Positions 7,229-15,481 of a DNA stretch of 25,711 nt are shown here, piece by piece. Position numbers and translations under genes: made by a program. The stretch spans positions 1 through 25,711 of the forward strand of contig CAZVRJ010000035.1 in NCBI GenBank assembly GCA_964629885.1. Direction: 5' to 3'. The notes under the pieces were generated by a model. That model did not search any database, was not told where the DNA came from, and saw only the letters and a program-made list of their open reading frames with translations. Each line of letters starts with the position of its first letter. Position 1 is the stretch's first letter. This DNA comes from CAYWCV01 sp964629885 (GTDB lineage Bacteria > Bacteroidota > Rhodothermia > Balneolales > CAYWCV01).

Positions 7229-7816
7229 TCAGTCGAAGTTTACAGTCGGAGCGCGCTCTGAACCGGCATCGGCTTCGAAATACGCTGATGCTTTAAACCC
7301 GAGCATGCCGGCCATCATACTGGTCGGAAACTTCTGCACCTTGGTGTTATAGCCCGATACCACCTCGTTGTAGCGGATTCGCTCGGTAGCGATACGATTT
7401 TCGGTTCCCTCAAGTTGCACTTGCAGGTCGCGGAAGTTTGCATTGGCCTTCAGCTCTGGGTAGGCTTCGACGGCCACCAAAAGACGGCTTAGAGAGCCAG
7501 TTAATTCGCCCTGTGCCTGTTGGAAGCGCTGCATGGCTGCAGGATCGTCGAGGTCAGCGGCATTAATTTGGATAGAGGTCGCTTTGCTTCGGGCTTCGAC
7601 CACGGCCGTGAGGGTCTCCTGCTCGAAATTGGCGGCGCCTCGAACGGTGCTCACCAAGTTCGGGACAAGGTCAGATCGGCGCTGGTACTGGCTTTCGACG
7701 TTGGCCCAAGCCTTGCGCACTTCCTCGCGATCGCCAACGAGGCTGTTGTTGACCGACATGCCCCAAAATACGAGCACTATGGCTGCGAGGATAACAAAAA
7801 TGAGGACTTTTTTCAT
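7229..7816 (-). CDS. lemA: LemA family protein
   Basis: This 195-residue protein has a single N-terminal membrane helix (3-20, KVLIFVILAAIVLVFWG) followed by the LemA helical domain. Signatures are VRKAWANVESQYQRRSDLVPNLV (about 34-56), YPELKANANFRDLQVQLEGTENRIATER and RYNEVVSGYNTKVQKFPTSMMAG. Length and order match the family exactly. Most of the chain should face the periplasm or lie outside the cell. It leads an operon with two TPM-domain genes, a common pairing whose purpose is unknown. It is divergent from the HAD phosphatase gene; the 112 bp between them hold no recognisable promoter box. Confidence 0.95.
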   Translation of the reverse strand: MKKVLIFVILAAIVLVFWGMSVNNSLVGDREEVRKAWANVESQYQRRSDLVPNLVSTVRGAANFEQETLTAVVEARSKATSIQINAADLDDPAAMQRFQQAQGELTGSLSRLLVAVEAYPELKANANFRDLQVQLEGTENRIATERIRYNEVVSGYNTKVQKFPTSMMAGMLGFKASAYFEADAGSERAPTVNFD

Positions 7817-7928
7817 GTAGCGATTGCTCCGTGATGCATTATATTCGTGATGGTGACGTAATATACGCTCATTCCGAACGTCATTACATCCAATTATTTA
7901 CGTAGAATTTCCTCTAGAGTTTCATAAA

Positions 7929-8642
7929 ATGAGCAGCAGCATTAGCAACGACATCCGATTTATTTATTTCGACCTCGACGACACACTCCTCGACCACAAA
8001 GCGGCCGAGCGGGCTTCGTTGCTCTATTGCCATCAGCAATTGTCAATGTTTCGCGAGGTCGAGGCCGAGCATCTCGTAGCCACTTACCGTACCCTCAACA
8101 AACAGCTTTGGCACGAATATGGGGTAGGGGAGATCGATCGTCCGACGCTCAGCAGCCGTCGGTTCGAGGGCACCTTAGATCAGCTTGGTCTTTCCGATCC
8201 CGATCCGGATGCTTTCGGATCCGTATATATATCTGTGTATCGCAAGTATTGGAGCTGGGTGCCTGGGGCACGTATGACTTGGGAGAAAGTCAGGTCCCAG
8301 TGGCCGGTGGGAATCATCACTAACGGATTTGCAGATCTCCAGAAGGAGAAGTTCAAGCGGTTCGGGTTCGACCTGTCGGCTGATGCCTTGGTCATATCGG
8401 AGGAGGTCGGGTACATGAAACCGCACCCAGCCATCTTTGAGCACTCCGCCCAGTTGGCGGGAGTGGATCCGGAGCAAATCTTGTACGTTGGCGATTCTCC
8501 AGGCAGCGACATGGCCGGCGCCGCTGCCTCTGGATACCGCACCGCCTGGTTCGTGCGCGATCACTACGATGATGCCGATAAAGTACCCGCCGATTTTGTG
8601 TTCGAAGATTTCGGGAAGTTGGATGAGTGGCTGGAAATTTAA
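7929..8642 (+). CDS. HAD-superfamily hydrolase, YjjG-like nucleotidase
   Basis: This is a 237-residue cytoplasmic phosphatase. Motif I is YFDLDDTLLD with nucleophile Asp15 and acid Asp17. Motif II is the Thr of IITNGF, motif III the Lys of GYMKPHP, and motif IV is GDSPGSD. A helical C1 cap lies between motifs I and II (about 24-120). The ISEEVGYMKPHPAIFEHS pattern resembles the YjjG group, which dephosphorylates pyrimidine nucleotides and non-canonical ones. Exact substrate cannot be read from sequence. The ATG at 7929 gives a normal N-terminus. A REP-like inverted repeat starts two bases after its TAA and may end the transcript. Confidence 0.9.
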   Translation: MSSSISNDIRFIYFDLDDTLLDHKAAERASLLYCHQQLSMFREVEAEHLVATYRTLNKQLWHEYGVGEIDRPTLSSRRFEGTLDQLGLSDPDPDAFGSVYISVYRKYWSWVPGARMTWEKVRSQWPVGIITNGFADLQKEKFKRFGFDLSADALVISEEVGYMKPHPAIFEHSAQLAGVDPEQILYVGDSPGSDMAGAAASGYRTAWFVRDHYDDADKVPADFVFEDFGKLDEWLEI

Positions 8643-8644
8643 TT

Positions 8645-8846
8645 CCACCACCCCCATCCCCTCCACCACTACCGCAGTGGAGGGGTGACATGCTATTTAA
8701 TATTTCATTGATTATGCTTTGGAGTTGTTTAAAATTCAGCTAGCTGAATGCTATGCCATCTCATATGTTATGAGCTGCTCTAATGTAGAATCCAATCAAC
8801 GAGTCACCCCTCCACTATGAAATGGTGGAGGGGGTTGGGGAGGTGG
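8645..8846. repeat. REP/MITE-like element: two inverted hairpins around a 100-bp palindrome-rich core
   Basis: Each end holds a perfect 9-bp hairpin, CCCCTCCAC/GTGGAGGGG: 8658-8666 with 8677-8685, and 8807-8815 with 8825-8833. The ends are inverted copies of each other over about 44 bp. The core contains a perfect 16-bp palindrome ATTCAGCTAGCTGAAT (8734-8749) and CTCATA/TATGAG (8760-8774). No coding sequence fits inside. The layout resembles paired REP (BIME) or a MITE. It lies between the HAD gene and purL and could end transcription. Confidence 0.75.
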
Positions 8847-8902
8847 CATTCGAAAATTCGTTATCTTTCGACCAAAATTTCTACCATCGCAACGCTTTTT
8901 TC

Positions 8903-11146
8903 ATGCAACCGACTACCCCCAGCGACGCATTGGCCAACCTTGAAATGGCCCTCGAGCACGGACTGAATGCCGACGAATACCAGATGATCCTTGATTACCT
9001 CGGACGTGTTCCAACGGTTACCGAACTCGGTGTCTATTCTGTGATGTGGAGCGAGCACTGCTCATACAAGAACTCGATTGCCGTACTGAAGACGCTGCCA
9101 CGCTCAGGTGGTGCACTACTCGTGGGCGCTGGCGAGGAGAATGCCGGGCTCGTCGACATCGGCGACGGACTTGGTTGCGCCTTCAAGATTGAGAGCCATA
9201 ACCATCCCTCGGCTGTTGAGCCCTACCAAGGGGCGGCTACCGGGGTGGGAGGCATCCACCGCGACATTTTCACCATGGGTGCACGACCGATTGCCGCGCT
9301 CAACTCACTGCGTTTCGGCAGCCTGAAGAATCCACGAGTGCGCTATCTGCTCGACGGTGTGGTGCGTGGTATTGCAGACTACGGCAATGCTTTCGGTGTG
9401 CCTACTGTGGCAGGCGAGGTCTACTTCGATGAGAGCTACGAGGGCAATCCACTGGTTAACGCCATGAGCGTGGGCATCGTGAAAGTGGGAGAGACCGTAT
9501 CCGCCATCGCTGAAGGTCCCGGTAATCCAGTGTTGATCGTCGGTGCAAGCACCGGACGCGACGGCATCCACGGTGCGACATTTGCCAGCGAGGACCTCAC
9601 CGAAGAGAGCGAAGCCAAGCGTCCAAGTGTGCAAGTGGGCGACCCTTTTACCGAGAAACTATTACTCGAAGCCAGTTTGGAAGCCATCAAAACGGGCGCC
9701 ATTGTTGGCATGCAGGATATGGGAGCTGCCGGCATCAGCTGCAGCAGCTCCGAGATGTCGGCAAAGAGCGAAACCGGCATGGACATCGACCTCGACAAGG
9801 TGCCGATGCGCGAAGACGGCATGACGGCATACGAGTTGCTCCTTTCTGAGAGCCAGGAGCGCATGCTCATCGTGGCCCATAATGGACGAGAGCAGGAAAT
9901 TATCGACGTGTACGCAAAATGGGACCTCCACGCCGTGGTGATCGGTCGAGTGACCGACACTCAGCGCGTTCGCTACTGGCGCGACGGCGAGCTTAAGGCC
10001 GACATTCCCGCTGATTCACTCGTGCTGGGTGGTGGCGCCCCCGTGTACATCCGCGAAACGAAAGAGCCTGAGTATCTAAAGCAGACCCGCGCATTCGACG
10101 CATCGACCTTGAGTCATCCACCCGTAGGCTCGGTGATGCTCGACCTGTTGGGATCGCCGAACATTGCATCCAAGAAGTGGGTGTACGAGCAGTACGATTC
10201 GATGGTCCGCACCAACACGGTTGTGGGTCCGGGCAAGTCGGACGCAGGTGTTGTGCGTATTAAAGGGACCAACAAAGCATTGGCCGTCAAAACGGATTGC
10301 AATGGTCGTTATGTGTATTTGAATCCACGTCGCGGCGGACAGATCGCCGTGATGGAGGCTGCCCGCAATGTGGTCTGCAGCGGAGGCAAGCCGCTCGCCA
10401 TCACCAACTGCCTGAATTTTGGCAATCCGTATAAGCCAGAACTCTACTGGGTATTCAAGGAGGCCGTCGGTGGCATGGGCGACGCCTGTCGCAGGCTCGA
10501 CACGCCCGTAACCGGCGGCAACGTGAGCTTCTACAACGAAAACGTGAAATCGGCCGTGTTCCCGACGCCGACCATTGGCATGCTTGGTCTGGTCGAAGAT
10601 CTGAGCCATATTACACCGTCGGCATGGTCGGCTGGGCAAATGGTGTACTATATCGGCGCTGACCGCAAGGGCTTCGAAGGCAGCGAGTATCTGTCCGCCA
10701 TCCACGGCCTAACCATGGGTGATGCCCCCTCGCTCGACATGGATTTCGAGGCGAATCTGCAGGATGCGCTGCTTAAGGCCATCCGCAGTGGACTCATCGG
10801 CGCCGCGCACGACGTGTCAGACGGTGGATTGGGTATCACCTTGGCTGAAATGGCCATCTTCAGCGGACTCGGAGCTAAAGTTACACTTCCAGAACTGGGT
10901 GGAGCGTCGATTCTTGAAACCCTCTTCAGTGAGGCTCAGAGCGGCGTTGTGATCGGTGTGGATTCGTCCATTGCTGCTGAGGTCGAGGCGCACTTCAAGG
11001 CAGCGGGTGTACCGATTTACAATCTTGGGGTCGTCGGCGGGCCGAGCCTCAACATCGAGGGCGTGGCGAAATGGGAAGTCGGCCAATTGAACGAGCGTTA
11101 CCAGCAGGCCATCCCAGACTTGATGTCGGCTGCTTTGGTGCACTGA
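8903..11146 (+). CDS. purL: Phosphoribosylformylglycinamidine synthase subunit PurL (short form)
   Basis: This subunit catalyses the ATP-dependent conversion of FGAR to FGAM in purine synthesis, normally together with PurQ and PurS. At 747 residues it is the short PurL, not the ~1,250-residue fused form. The catalytic His52 sits in WSEHCSYKNS. ATP and Mg motifs are ESHNHPSAVEPYQGAATGVG and GIHRDIFTMGARPIA, and the second half has GPGKSDAGVVRIKG and AHDVSDGGLGITLAEMA. The frame is open from 8822, but that part lies in the REP repeat, so the ATG at 8903, which gives the family N-terminus, is chosen. purQ and purS are not in the window. Confidence 0.96.
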   Translation: MQPTTPSDALANLEMALEHGLNADEYQMILDYLGRVPTVTELGVYSVMWSEHCSYKNSIAVLKTLPRSGGALLVGAGEENAGLVDIGDGLGCAFKIESHNHPSAVEPYQGAATGVGGIHRDIFTMGARPIAALNSLRFGSLKNPRVRYLLDGVVRGIADYGNAFGVPTVAGEVYFDESYEGNPLVNAMSVGIVKVGETVSAIAEGPGNPVLIVGASTGRDGIHGATFASEDLTEESEAKRPSVQVGDPFTEKLLLEASLEAIKTGAIVGMQDMGAAGISCSSSEMSAKSETGMDIDLDKVPMREDGMTAYELLLSESQERMLIVAHNGREQEIIDVYAKWDLHAVVIGRVTDTQRVRYWRDGELKADIPADSLVLGGGAPVYIRETKEPEYLKQTRAFDASTLSHPPVGSVMLDLLGSPNIASKKWVYEQYDSMVRTNTVVGPGKSDAGVVRIKGTNKALAVKTDCNGRYVYLNPRRGGQIAVMEAARNVVCSGGKPLAITNCLNFGNPYKPELYWVFKEAVGGMGDACRRLDTPVTGGNVSFYNENVKSAVFPTPTIGMLGLVEDLSHITPSAWSAGQMVYYIGADRKGFEGSEYLSAIHGLTMGDAPSLDMDFEANLQDALLKAIRSGLIGAAHDVSDGGLGITLAEMAIFSGLGAKVTLPELGGASILETLFSEAQSGVVIGVDSSIAAEVEAHFKAAGVPIYNLGVVGGPSLNIEGVAKWEVGQLNERYQQAIPDLMSAALVH

Positions 11147-11204
11147 TGCAACGATTTGCGATGGATGGTGGTTATGCAACCATCAACTCATCAACACCAT
11201 CTTC

Positions 11205-11924
11205 ATGGAAGACCAAGTTATACTCATTGTAGGCGGCAGCGGCGGCATCGGAAGCGCCAGTGCGTCCCTTTTGGCAAAAACGGGTGCAAAAATCGTGCTT
11301 GCGGCACGTAACACCCTAGCTGCAGAAAAAACGGCGGCAGAAATCAACGGCAGTGGCGGAAACGCGTACGTCATCCCTGTAGATGTCACCGATTTGGCTT
11401 CGGTCACCAACATGGTGTCGACTGTGCACGGTGAGTTTGGTCGCATCGACGTGCTCATCAACGCATTCGGGCTTGGGGCCATCAAGCCGTTGCTCGACAT
11501 CCCCCCGAAAGATGCCAAGCAGGTCATCGACGTAAACGTGTACGGCACGTTTTTGGTCACACAGGCCGTGATGCGCGTAATGGAAACCGCCAAGCAGGGC
11601 ACCGTCGTGATGTTCCCAGGTATTTTGGGCAAGGCCGTCATGAAGAACAGCGCCTTGTACTCGGCCACCAAATATGCCATCACCGGATTCACGAAGGCCT
11701 TGATCGAGGAGAACCGCCGTAACCGCATCAAGTTTGCGTTGTTTTATTTAGGCGGTGTCGACACGGCGTTCTGGGATGCTCCCAACGTAGACATGAAAGT
11801 CCAAAAAGACAAGATGTTGACCCCACAAGAGGTCGCTAAAGCTGTGTACTACGCTGTGACCCAGCCGACTGGATCCGTCCTCAGCGAAATTGTGCTCCAG
11901 CCCGACTCACACGTGATGGTGTGA
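11205..11924 (+). CDS. Short-chain dehydrogenase/reductase-like protein lacking the catalytic Ser
   Basis: This 239-residue Rossmann-fold protein of the classical SDR family has the cofactor loop VGGSGGIG (9-16), the NAFG motif (86-89, usually NNAG), Asn111 in VIDVNVYGTF and the active-site pair Tyr152/Lys156 in YSATK. The Ser expected 13 residues before the Tyr is Gly139 (MFPGILG). Arg35 in AARN suggests NADP(H) preference. The substrate is unknown. It starts 58 bp after purL and may be co-transcribed. A repeat (11930-12004) follows its stop and separates it from the convergent serine hydrolase gene. Without the Ser, activity may be weak, altered or absent. Confidence 0.9.
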   Translation: MEDQVILIVGGSGGIGSASASLLAKTGAKIVLAARNTLAAEKTAAEINGSGGNAYVIPVDVTDLASVTNMVSTVHGEFGRIDVLINAFGLGAIKPLLDIPPKDAKQVIDVNVYGTFLVTQAVMRVMETAKQGTVVMFPGILGKAVMKNSALYSATKYAITGFTKALIEENRRNRIKFALFYLGGVDTAFWDAPNVDMKVQKDKMLTPQEVAKAVYYAVTQPTGSVLSEIVLQPDSHVMV

Positions 11925-11929
11925 GAATG

Positions 11930-12004
11930 AACCACTGATGGCGCATACAACACAGATAGTTTATAGCATCTATCATATCCGTGCCATCTGTGTAATCAGT
12001 AGTA
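11930..12004. repeat. AACCACTGAT-family inverted repeat, copy 1
   Basis: The left end AACCACTGATGGCGC and right end CCATCTGTGTAATCAGTAGT are roughly inverted copies of one another. It fills the gap between two convergent genes and may act as a two-way terminator. Eight copies or fragments of the family occur in this window. Confidence 0.75.
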
Positions 12005-12007
12005 CTC

Positions 12008-13285
12008 TTATTCAATCAGTGTAAACACCATCTGTCGGAATTTCCAGGAGGTTTCGTCGCCATTGCCAGAGCCAGTGGTTTGCTTATAGATGATACCGAT
12101 GATATTCGACTGAGGATCGGCGAAGTACTGGGTGTTGAAGTATCCACCCCAGTCGAATGTCCCTTTGCTTCCCGATCCACCAGCCGCCACGCCCTTGTCA
12201 TTGAGCACTCCAAAGGCAATCCCGTAGTGTGATCGCTCATTGGTCCACAAATCGCCCGTCTGGTTTTGCATCATCGTGTGGATCGTGTGCGGACTCAAAA
12301 TGCGTTTACTGTTGTAAATCCCCCCGTTCAGATACATCTGCAGGAACTTGGCGTAGTCCTCGGTTGTGCCTGAGAGACCGGCTCCACCTGAAAAGAAGGA
12401 TTTGGCCCCTGCTTTTGGATATGCTGGATCATAAAAAGTGATAGGGAAGGGCACCCACCTACCATCTCTACGCGTGTGCACCGTTACTAAGCGTGGTGCC
12501 TGCGACTCACTCAGGTAAAAACGGGTGTCGTTCATCCCGATAGGGTCAAAAATCCGTTCCTTCAAAAAAACATCGAAAGGTTTTCCAGAGATGATTTCGA
12601 TGAAATATCCGAGCACATCGAGACCTTCGCTGTAGGTGAATTTCGTGCCGGGGTCGTGATGGAGGGGCAACTTTGCCAGACGTTTCACGCTCTCTTCAAT
12701 AGAGATGTCTTCGGTGGTAAATAGATCGATCACCCCAGCTTTTTGATATATCATGCGCATGCGCTCATCGCCGTCTATCATTCCATAACCCAAACCGGAA
12801 GTATGGGTGAGCAGGTGCCGGATCGTGATTTCACGTGCTGCGGGTCTGGCGGTGTAGCTCGTATCGGCGAAGCGGAAGGTGTTCAGCACCTGTGGACTCT
12901 TGAACTCAGGGATATACTTTGAGATGGGATCATCCAGACGAAATCGTCCTTCCTCCCACAGAATCATCACTGCTGTAGCCGTGATTGCCTTCGTCTGGGA
13001 TGCAATTCGAAAGATGGAGTTCGCCTGCATCTTCGCTCCACCCTCGACATCTGCAAATCCCTTTGCCGTGTGGTAGACGATCTTGCCGTCTTTGACCACC
13101 ATCGCGACGAGCCCAGGCACTTGTTCCTTTTGGATGGCTTCATCCAACATGGTATCCAACTTCACCAACCTTTCCTTCGATATCCCCTGGACACTGCTAT
13201 TTCCGGCGGGGCTTATGACCTGGGAGAATGCCTGGCCTGCGAATAGTGAGAAGATGGCCAGAAGGAGAAATCGTGACTTTTTCAT
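12008..13285 (-). CDS. Secreted serine hydrolase, class C beta-lactamase / EstB-like fold
   Basis: This is a 425-residue protein with a Sec signal (KKSRFLLLAIFSLFAGQAFS, cleavage near residue 22). The nucleophile motif SxxK is Ser96-Gln-Thr-Lys99, and the second motif is Tyr218-Ser-Glu (class C enzymes have YxN). In place of KTG there is FDWGG near the C-terminus, as in esterase-like members. The segment HLLTHTSGLGYG is typical of the family. This favours an esterase or peptidase-type hydrolase over a drug-degrading beta-lactamase. The frame is open to 13345, but the ATG at 13283-13285 gives the standard signal peptide. It is convergent with the SDR gene and divergent from lctP. Confidence 0.9.
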   Translation of the reverse strand: MKKSRFLLLAIFSLFAGQAFSQVISPAGNSSVQGISKERLVKLDTMLDEAIQKEQVPGLVAMVVKDGKIVYHTAKGFADVEGGAKMQANSIFRIASQTKAITATAVMILWEEGRFRLDDPISKYIPEFKSPQVLNTFRFADTSYTARPAAREITIRHLLTHTSGLGYGMIDGDERMRMIYQKAGVIDLFTTEDISIEESVKRLAKLPLHHDPGTKFTYSEGLDVLGYFIEIISGKPFDVFLKERIFDPIGMNDTRFYLSESQAPRLVTVHTRRDGRWVPFPITFYDPAYPKAGAKSFFSGGAGLSGTTEDYAKFLQMYLNGGIYNSKRILSPHTIHTMMQNQTGDLWTNERSHYGIAFGVLNDKGVAAGGSGSKGTFDWGGYFNTQYFADPQSNIIGIIYKQTTGSGNGDETSWKFRQMVFTLIE

Positions 13286-13395
13286 TGGGTTTGGATGGTC
13301 CTTAGGGTATACGTGAATTACAAGTAGCAGAAAAATGACGTTCATGCTGCAGTCCCGTGCCGAAAGCTACACTTTATCAAGGTGAATGTAAATGG

Positions 13396-13430
13396 AACCA
13401 CTGATAGCATAGATAACACTGATATCACAT
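13396..13430. repeat. AACCACTGAT-family repeat, copy 2 (half)
   Basis: AACCACTGATAGCATAGATA followed by ACACTGATATCAC matches one arm of the family. It lies in the 228-bp divergent gap between the serine hydrolase and lctP. Little else is recognisable there except the -7 box listed next. Confidence 0.6.
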
Positions 13431-13472
13431 ATACGTAGAATTCATTTAAGCTGAACTTTGCTCGAAAAAGCA

Positions 13473-13480
13473 TACTTTTG
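13473..13480 (+). promoter_or_regulatory. TAnnTTTG promoter -7 box before lctP
   Basis: TACTTTTG fits the Bacteroidota -7 consensus and lies 33 bp before the preferred lctP ATG. A TTTG is present at 13457-13460, but the 12-bp spacing is shorter than usual for the -33 element. Confidence 0.4.
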
Positions 13481-13513
13481 TCTCGATCTGAGGATTCATC
13501 TTGGCTGCATTTT

Positions 13514-15202
13514 ATGTCCCTATCTTTGCTCGCCGGTTTGGCTTTTCTGCCCATTTTGGTGGTTGCCTTCTTGTTGGTTGCCCTCAGGCTGCCAGCTCGT
13601 GTCGCGATGCCGATAGGGTTTGCGCTCACATTTTCGATTGCACACTTAGTATGGGGATTACCGTTTCTTGAGCTCCTCGCATCGGTCGTACAGGCTTGGT
13701 TCATCACGTTTGATATTCTCTTCATCATATTTGGAGCCATACTGCTGCTCACCCTTTTGAAGTACTCGGGAGCCATTAGCGTAATTCGCGATGGTTTCTC
13801 TGGTATCAGCACCGATCGGCGAGTGCAGGTGGTGATCATCGTATGGATGTTCGGCGCGTTTTTGGAAGGGGCATCTGGATTTGGAACTCCTGCAGCCATC
13901 ACAGCTCCGTTATTGCTGGCGATGGGATTCCCGGCTATGGCTGCCGTGATGCTGGGTCTGATGGTGCAAAGCACGCCCGTCACTTTCGGCGCGGCTGGGA
14001 CACCGATTTTGATCGGGGTTCGCGGTGGACTCGAGGGCTCGCAGCTCGATGCTCTGTTACTATCGGCCAATATGGACATGCCGGCTTATTTGCAATACAT
14101 CAGCATTCATTCGGCATGGATCCATGCCATCGTCGGTACGTTCATGCCATTGTTCATGGTGTGCATGATGACCCGTTTTTTCGGTGAGAAGAAAAGCTGG
14201 CGCGAGGGATTGCAAGCCTTCCCCTTTGCGTTGCTCGGTGGAATCGCCTTCACCATACCCTATGCGTTAACTGGAATTTATTTGGGACCGGAATTCCCCA
14301 CTTTGTTGGGATCGATGGTAGGTATGGTGGTCATGGTTACCGCAGCTCGGAAAAAATTCCTGATTCCGAAGACCCAGTGGGACTTCCCAACCCGTTCGGA
14401 TTGGCCTCAATCTTGGCTGGGGACGTTAGAAACACCTATCGAAAAGGAAACTTCCAAGCATACGATGAGTTGGGTTAGGGCATGGTCGCCCTATCTGTTT
14501 TTAGCCATTTTCTTGGTCTTGAGCCGCCTGAATCAGCTGCCCATAAAGAGCTTTCTCACTAGTATTAAGATCAATTACACCGAGATCTTCGGTACGGCAA
14601 TATCAGCCTCGACCACGCCTCTCTATCTGCCGGGAACCATGTTGATTTTGGTTGGCATCGTCACCTTTTGGCTTCATGGGATGCGATTGGAGCAGGCGAA
14701 AAATGCCCTTCGCGACAGTTTTGGCATGTTGTGGGGAGCGGGATTTGTGCTGCTTTTCACGATCCCAATGGTGCGAATCTATATCAATTCTGGCATGAAC
14801 CCCGATCAGATGATGGCCATGCCCATAACCATGGCCGAGTGGGTTGCAGTCAATGTAGGACAAGTTTATCCGTTGTTCGCACCGACTATTGGAGCGTTGG
14901 GGGCGTTTATTGCAGGAAGCAACACAATTAGCAACCTCATGTTTGCGCTGTTCCAGTTTGGGGTTGCCGAGAGGCTCGCTATGCCTACCATCATCATGGT
15001 ATCGCTGCAGGCGGTTGGAGCTGCTGCCGGTAACATGATCGCCATTCATAATATTGTGGCGGCTTCGGCAACCGTAGGCCTGCTGGGTCGTGAGGGCTTA
15101 ATCCTTCGAAAGACCATCATTCCAACCCTGTATTACGTCTTTTTTGCTGGGATATTGGGATGGGTTGCCGTTGCAGTTATTGGAGTGGTTGATCCTTTTT
15201 AG
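13514..15202 (+). CDS. lctP: L-lactate permease, LctP family
   Basis: This inner-membrane lactate (or glycolate) proton symporter has 562 residues and roughly a dozen or more hydrophobic segments. The family signature FLEGASGFGTPAAITAPLL and the following STPVTFGAAGTPI are intact. Near the C-terminus, GALGAFIAGSNTISNLMFALFQ and GAAAGNMIAIHNIVAASATVGL are the second conserved block. The frame is open from a TTG at 13478, but this would put polar residues before the first helix and overlap the -7 box, so the ATG at 13514 is used. It stands alone; lactate dehydrogenase genes are not in the window. The C-terminal TAG lies just before the toxin-antitoxin promoter. Confidence 0.94.
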   Translation: MSLSLLAGLAFLPILVVAFLLVALRLPARVAMPIGFALTFSIAHLVWGLPFLELLASVVQAWFITFDILFIIFGAILLLTLLKYSGAISVIRDGFSGISTDRRVQVVIIVWMFGAFLEGASGFGTPAAITAPLLLAMGFPAMAAVMLGLMVQSTPVTFGAAGTPILIGVRGGLEGSQLDALLLSANMDMPAYLQYISIHSAWIHAIVGTFMPLFMVCMMTRFFGEKKSWREGLQAFPFALLGGIAFTIPYALTGIYLGPEFPTLLGSMVGMVVMVTAARKKFLIPKTQWDFPTRSDWPQSWLGTLETPIEKETSKHTMSWVRAWSPYLFLAIFLVLSRLNQLPIKSFLTSIKINYTEIFGTAISASTTPLYLPGTMLILVGIVTFWLHGMRLEQAKNALRDSFGMLWGAGFVLLFTIPMVRIYINSGMNPDQMMAMPITMAEWVAVNVGQVYPLFAPTIGALGAFIAGSNTISNLMFALFQFGVAERLAMPTIIMVSLQAVGAAAGNMIAIHNIVAASATVGLLGREGLILRKTIIPTLYYVFFAGILGWVAVAVIGVVDPF

Positions 15203-15205
15203 TCA

Positions 15206-15236
15206 ACTTGACAACTTGTCAAGTAAATAGTATACT
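15206..15236 (+). promoter_or_regulatory. Toxin-antitoxin promoter with palindromic operator
   Basis: A perfect palindrome ACTTGACA-act-TGTCAAGT (15206-15224) contains the -35 box TTGACA (15208-15213). After a 17-bp spacer comes TATACT (15231-15236). The antitoxin ATG is at 15242, five bases after the -10 box, so the transcript would be leaderless or nearly so. The palindrome is well placed for repression by the antitoxin-toxin complex. Confidence 0.75.
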
Positions 15237-15241
15237 GCACA

Positions 15242-15481
15242 ATGAGCAAGAAGCAAATGACCGTTGGCGAACTCAAGGCACGCTTTTCTGAGGTGTTGGA
15301 AGAGGTGCAGCAAGGGGAAACAATCGAAATCGTGTTCGGCAGGGCGAAAAAGCCTGTAGCGCTGCTAACACCCATTCAGTCTCCAGTCAAGAAATTGAGA
15401 ATATTGGGTGCGCTAAGTCATATGGGCCCAGTTCATATTGCTGACGACTTCAGGATGAGCGATGAAGAGTTGTTTGGTTGA
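15242..15481 (+). CDS. Antitoxin, Phd/YefM-type
   Basis: This is a 79-residue protein with the Phd/YefM N-terminal fold: MTVGELKARFSEVLEEVQQG followed by ETIEIVFGRAKKPVALLTPI. This domain normally dimerises and binds the operator. The C-terminal tail DDFRMSDEELFG is the kind of acidic segment that wraps around a PIN toxin. It overlaps the toxin gene by 20 bp in another frame, which ties their translation. The palindrome directly upstream is the likely self-regulation site. It fits the common antitoxin-first toxin-antitoxin layout. Confidence 0.9.
   Translation: MSKKQMTVGELKARFSEVLEEVQQGETIEIVFGRAKKPVALLTPIQSPVKKLRILGALSHMGPVHIADDFRMSDEELFG

Noticed and set aside
8822..8902. 27-codon N-terminal extension of PurL
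   Set aside because: It lies in the REP-like repeat and does not resemble PurL; the ATG at 8903 gives the normal start.
10076..10705. 209-residue antisense ORF within purL
   Set aside because: It lies entirely within purL, whose motifs are intact, and has no recognisable domain.
12008..13285. Antibiotic-resistance beta-lactamase
   Set aside because: The YSE and FDWGG motifs replace YxN and KTG, which fits esterase-like members; there is no resistance-gene context.
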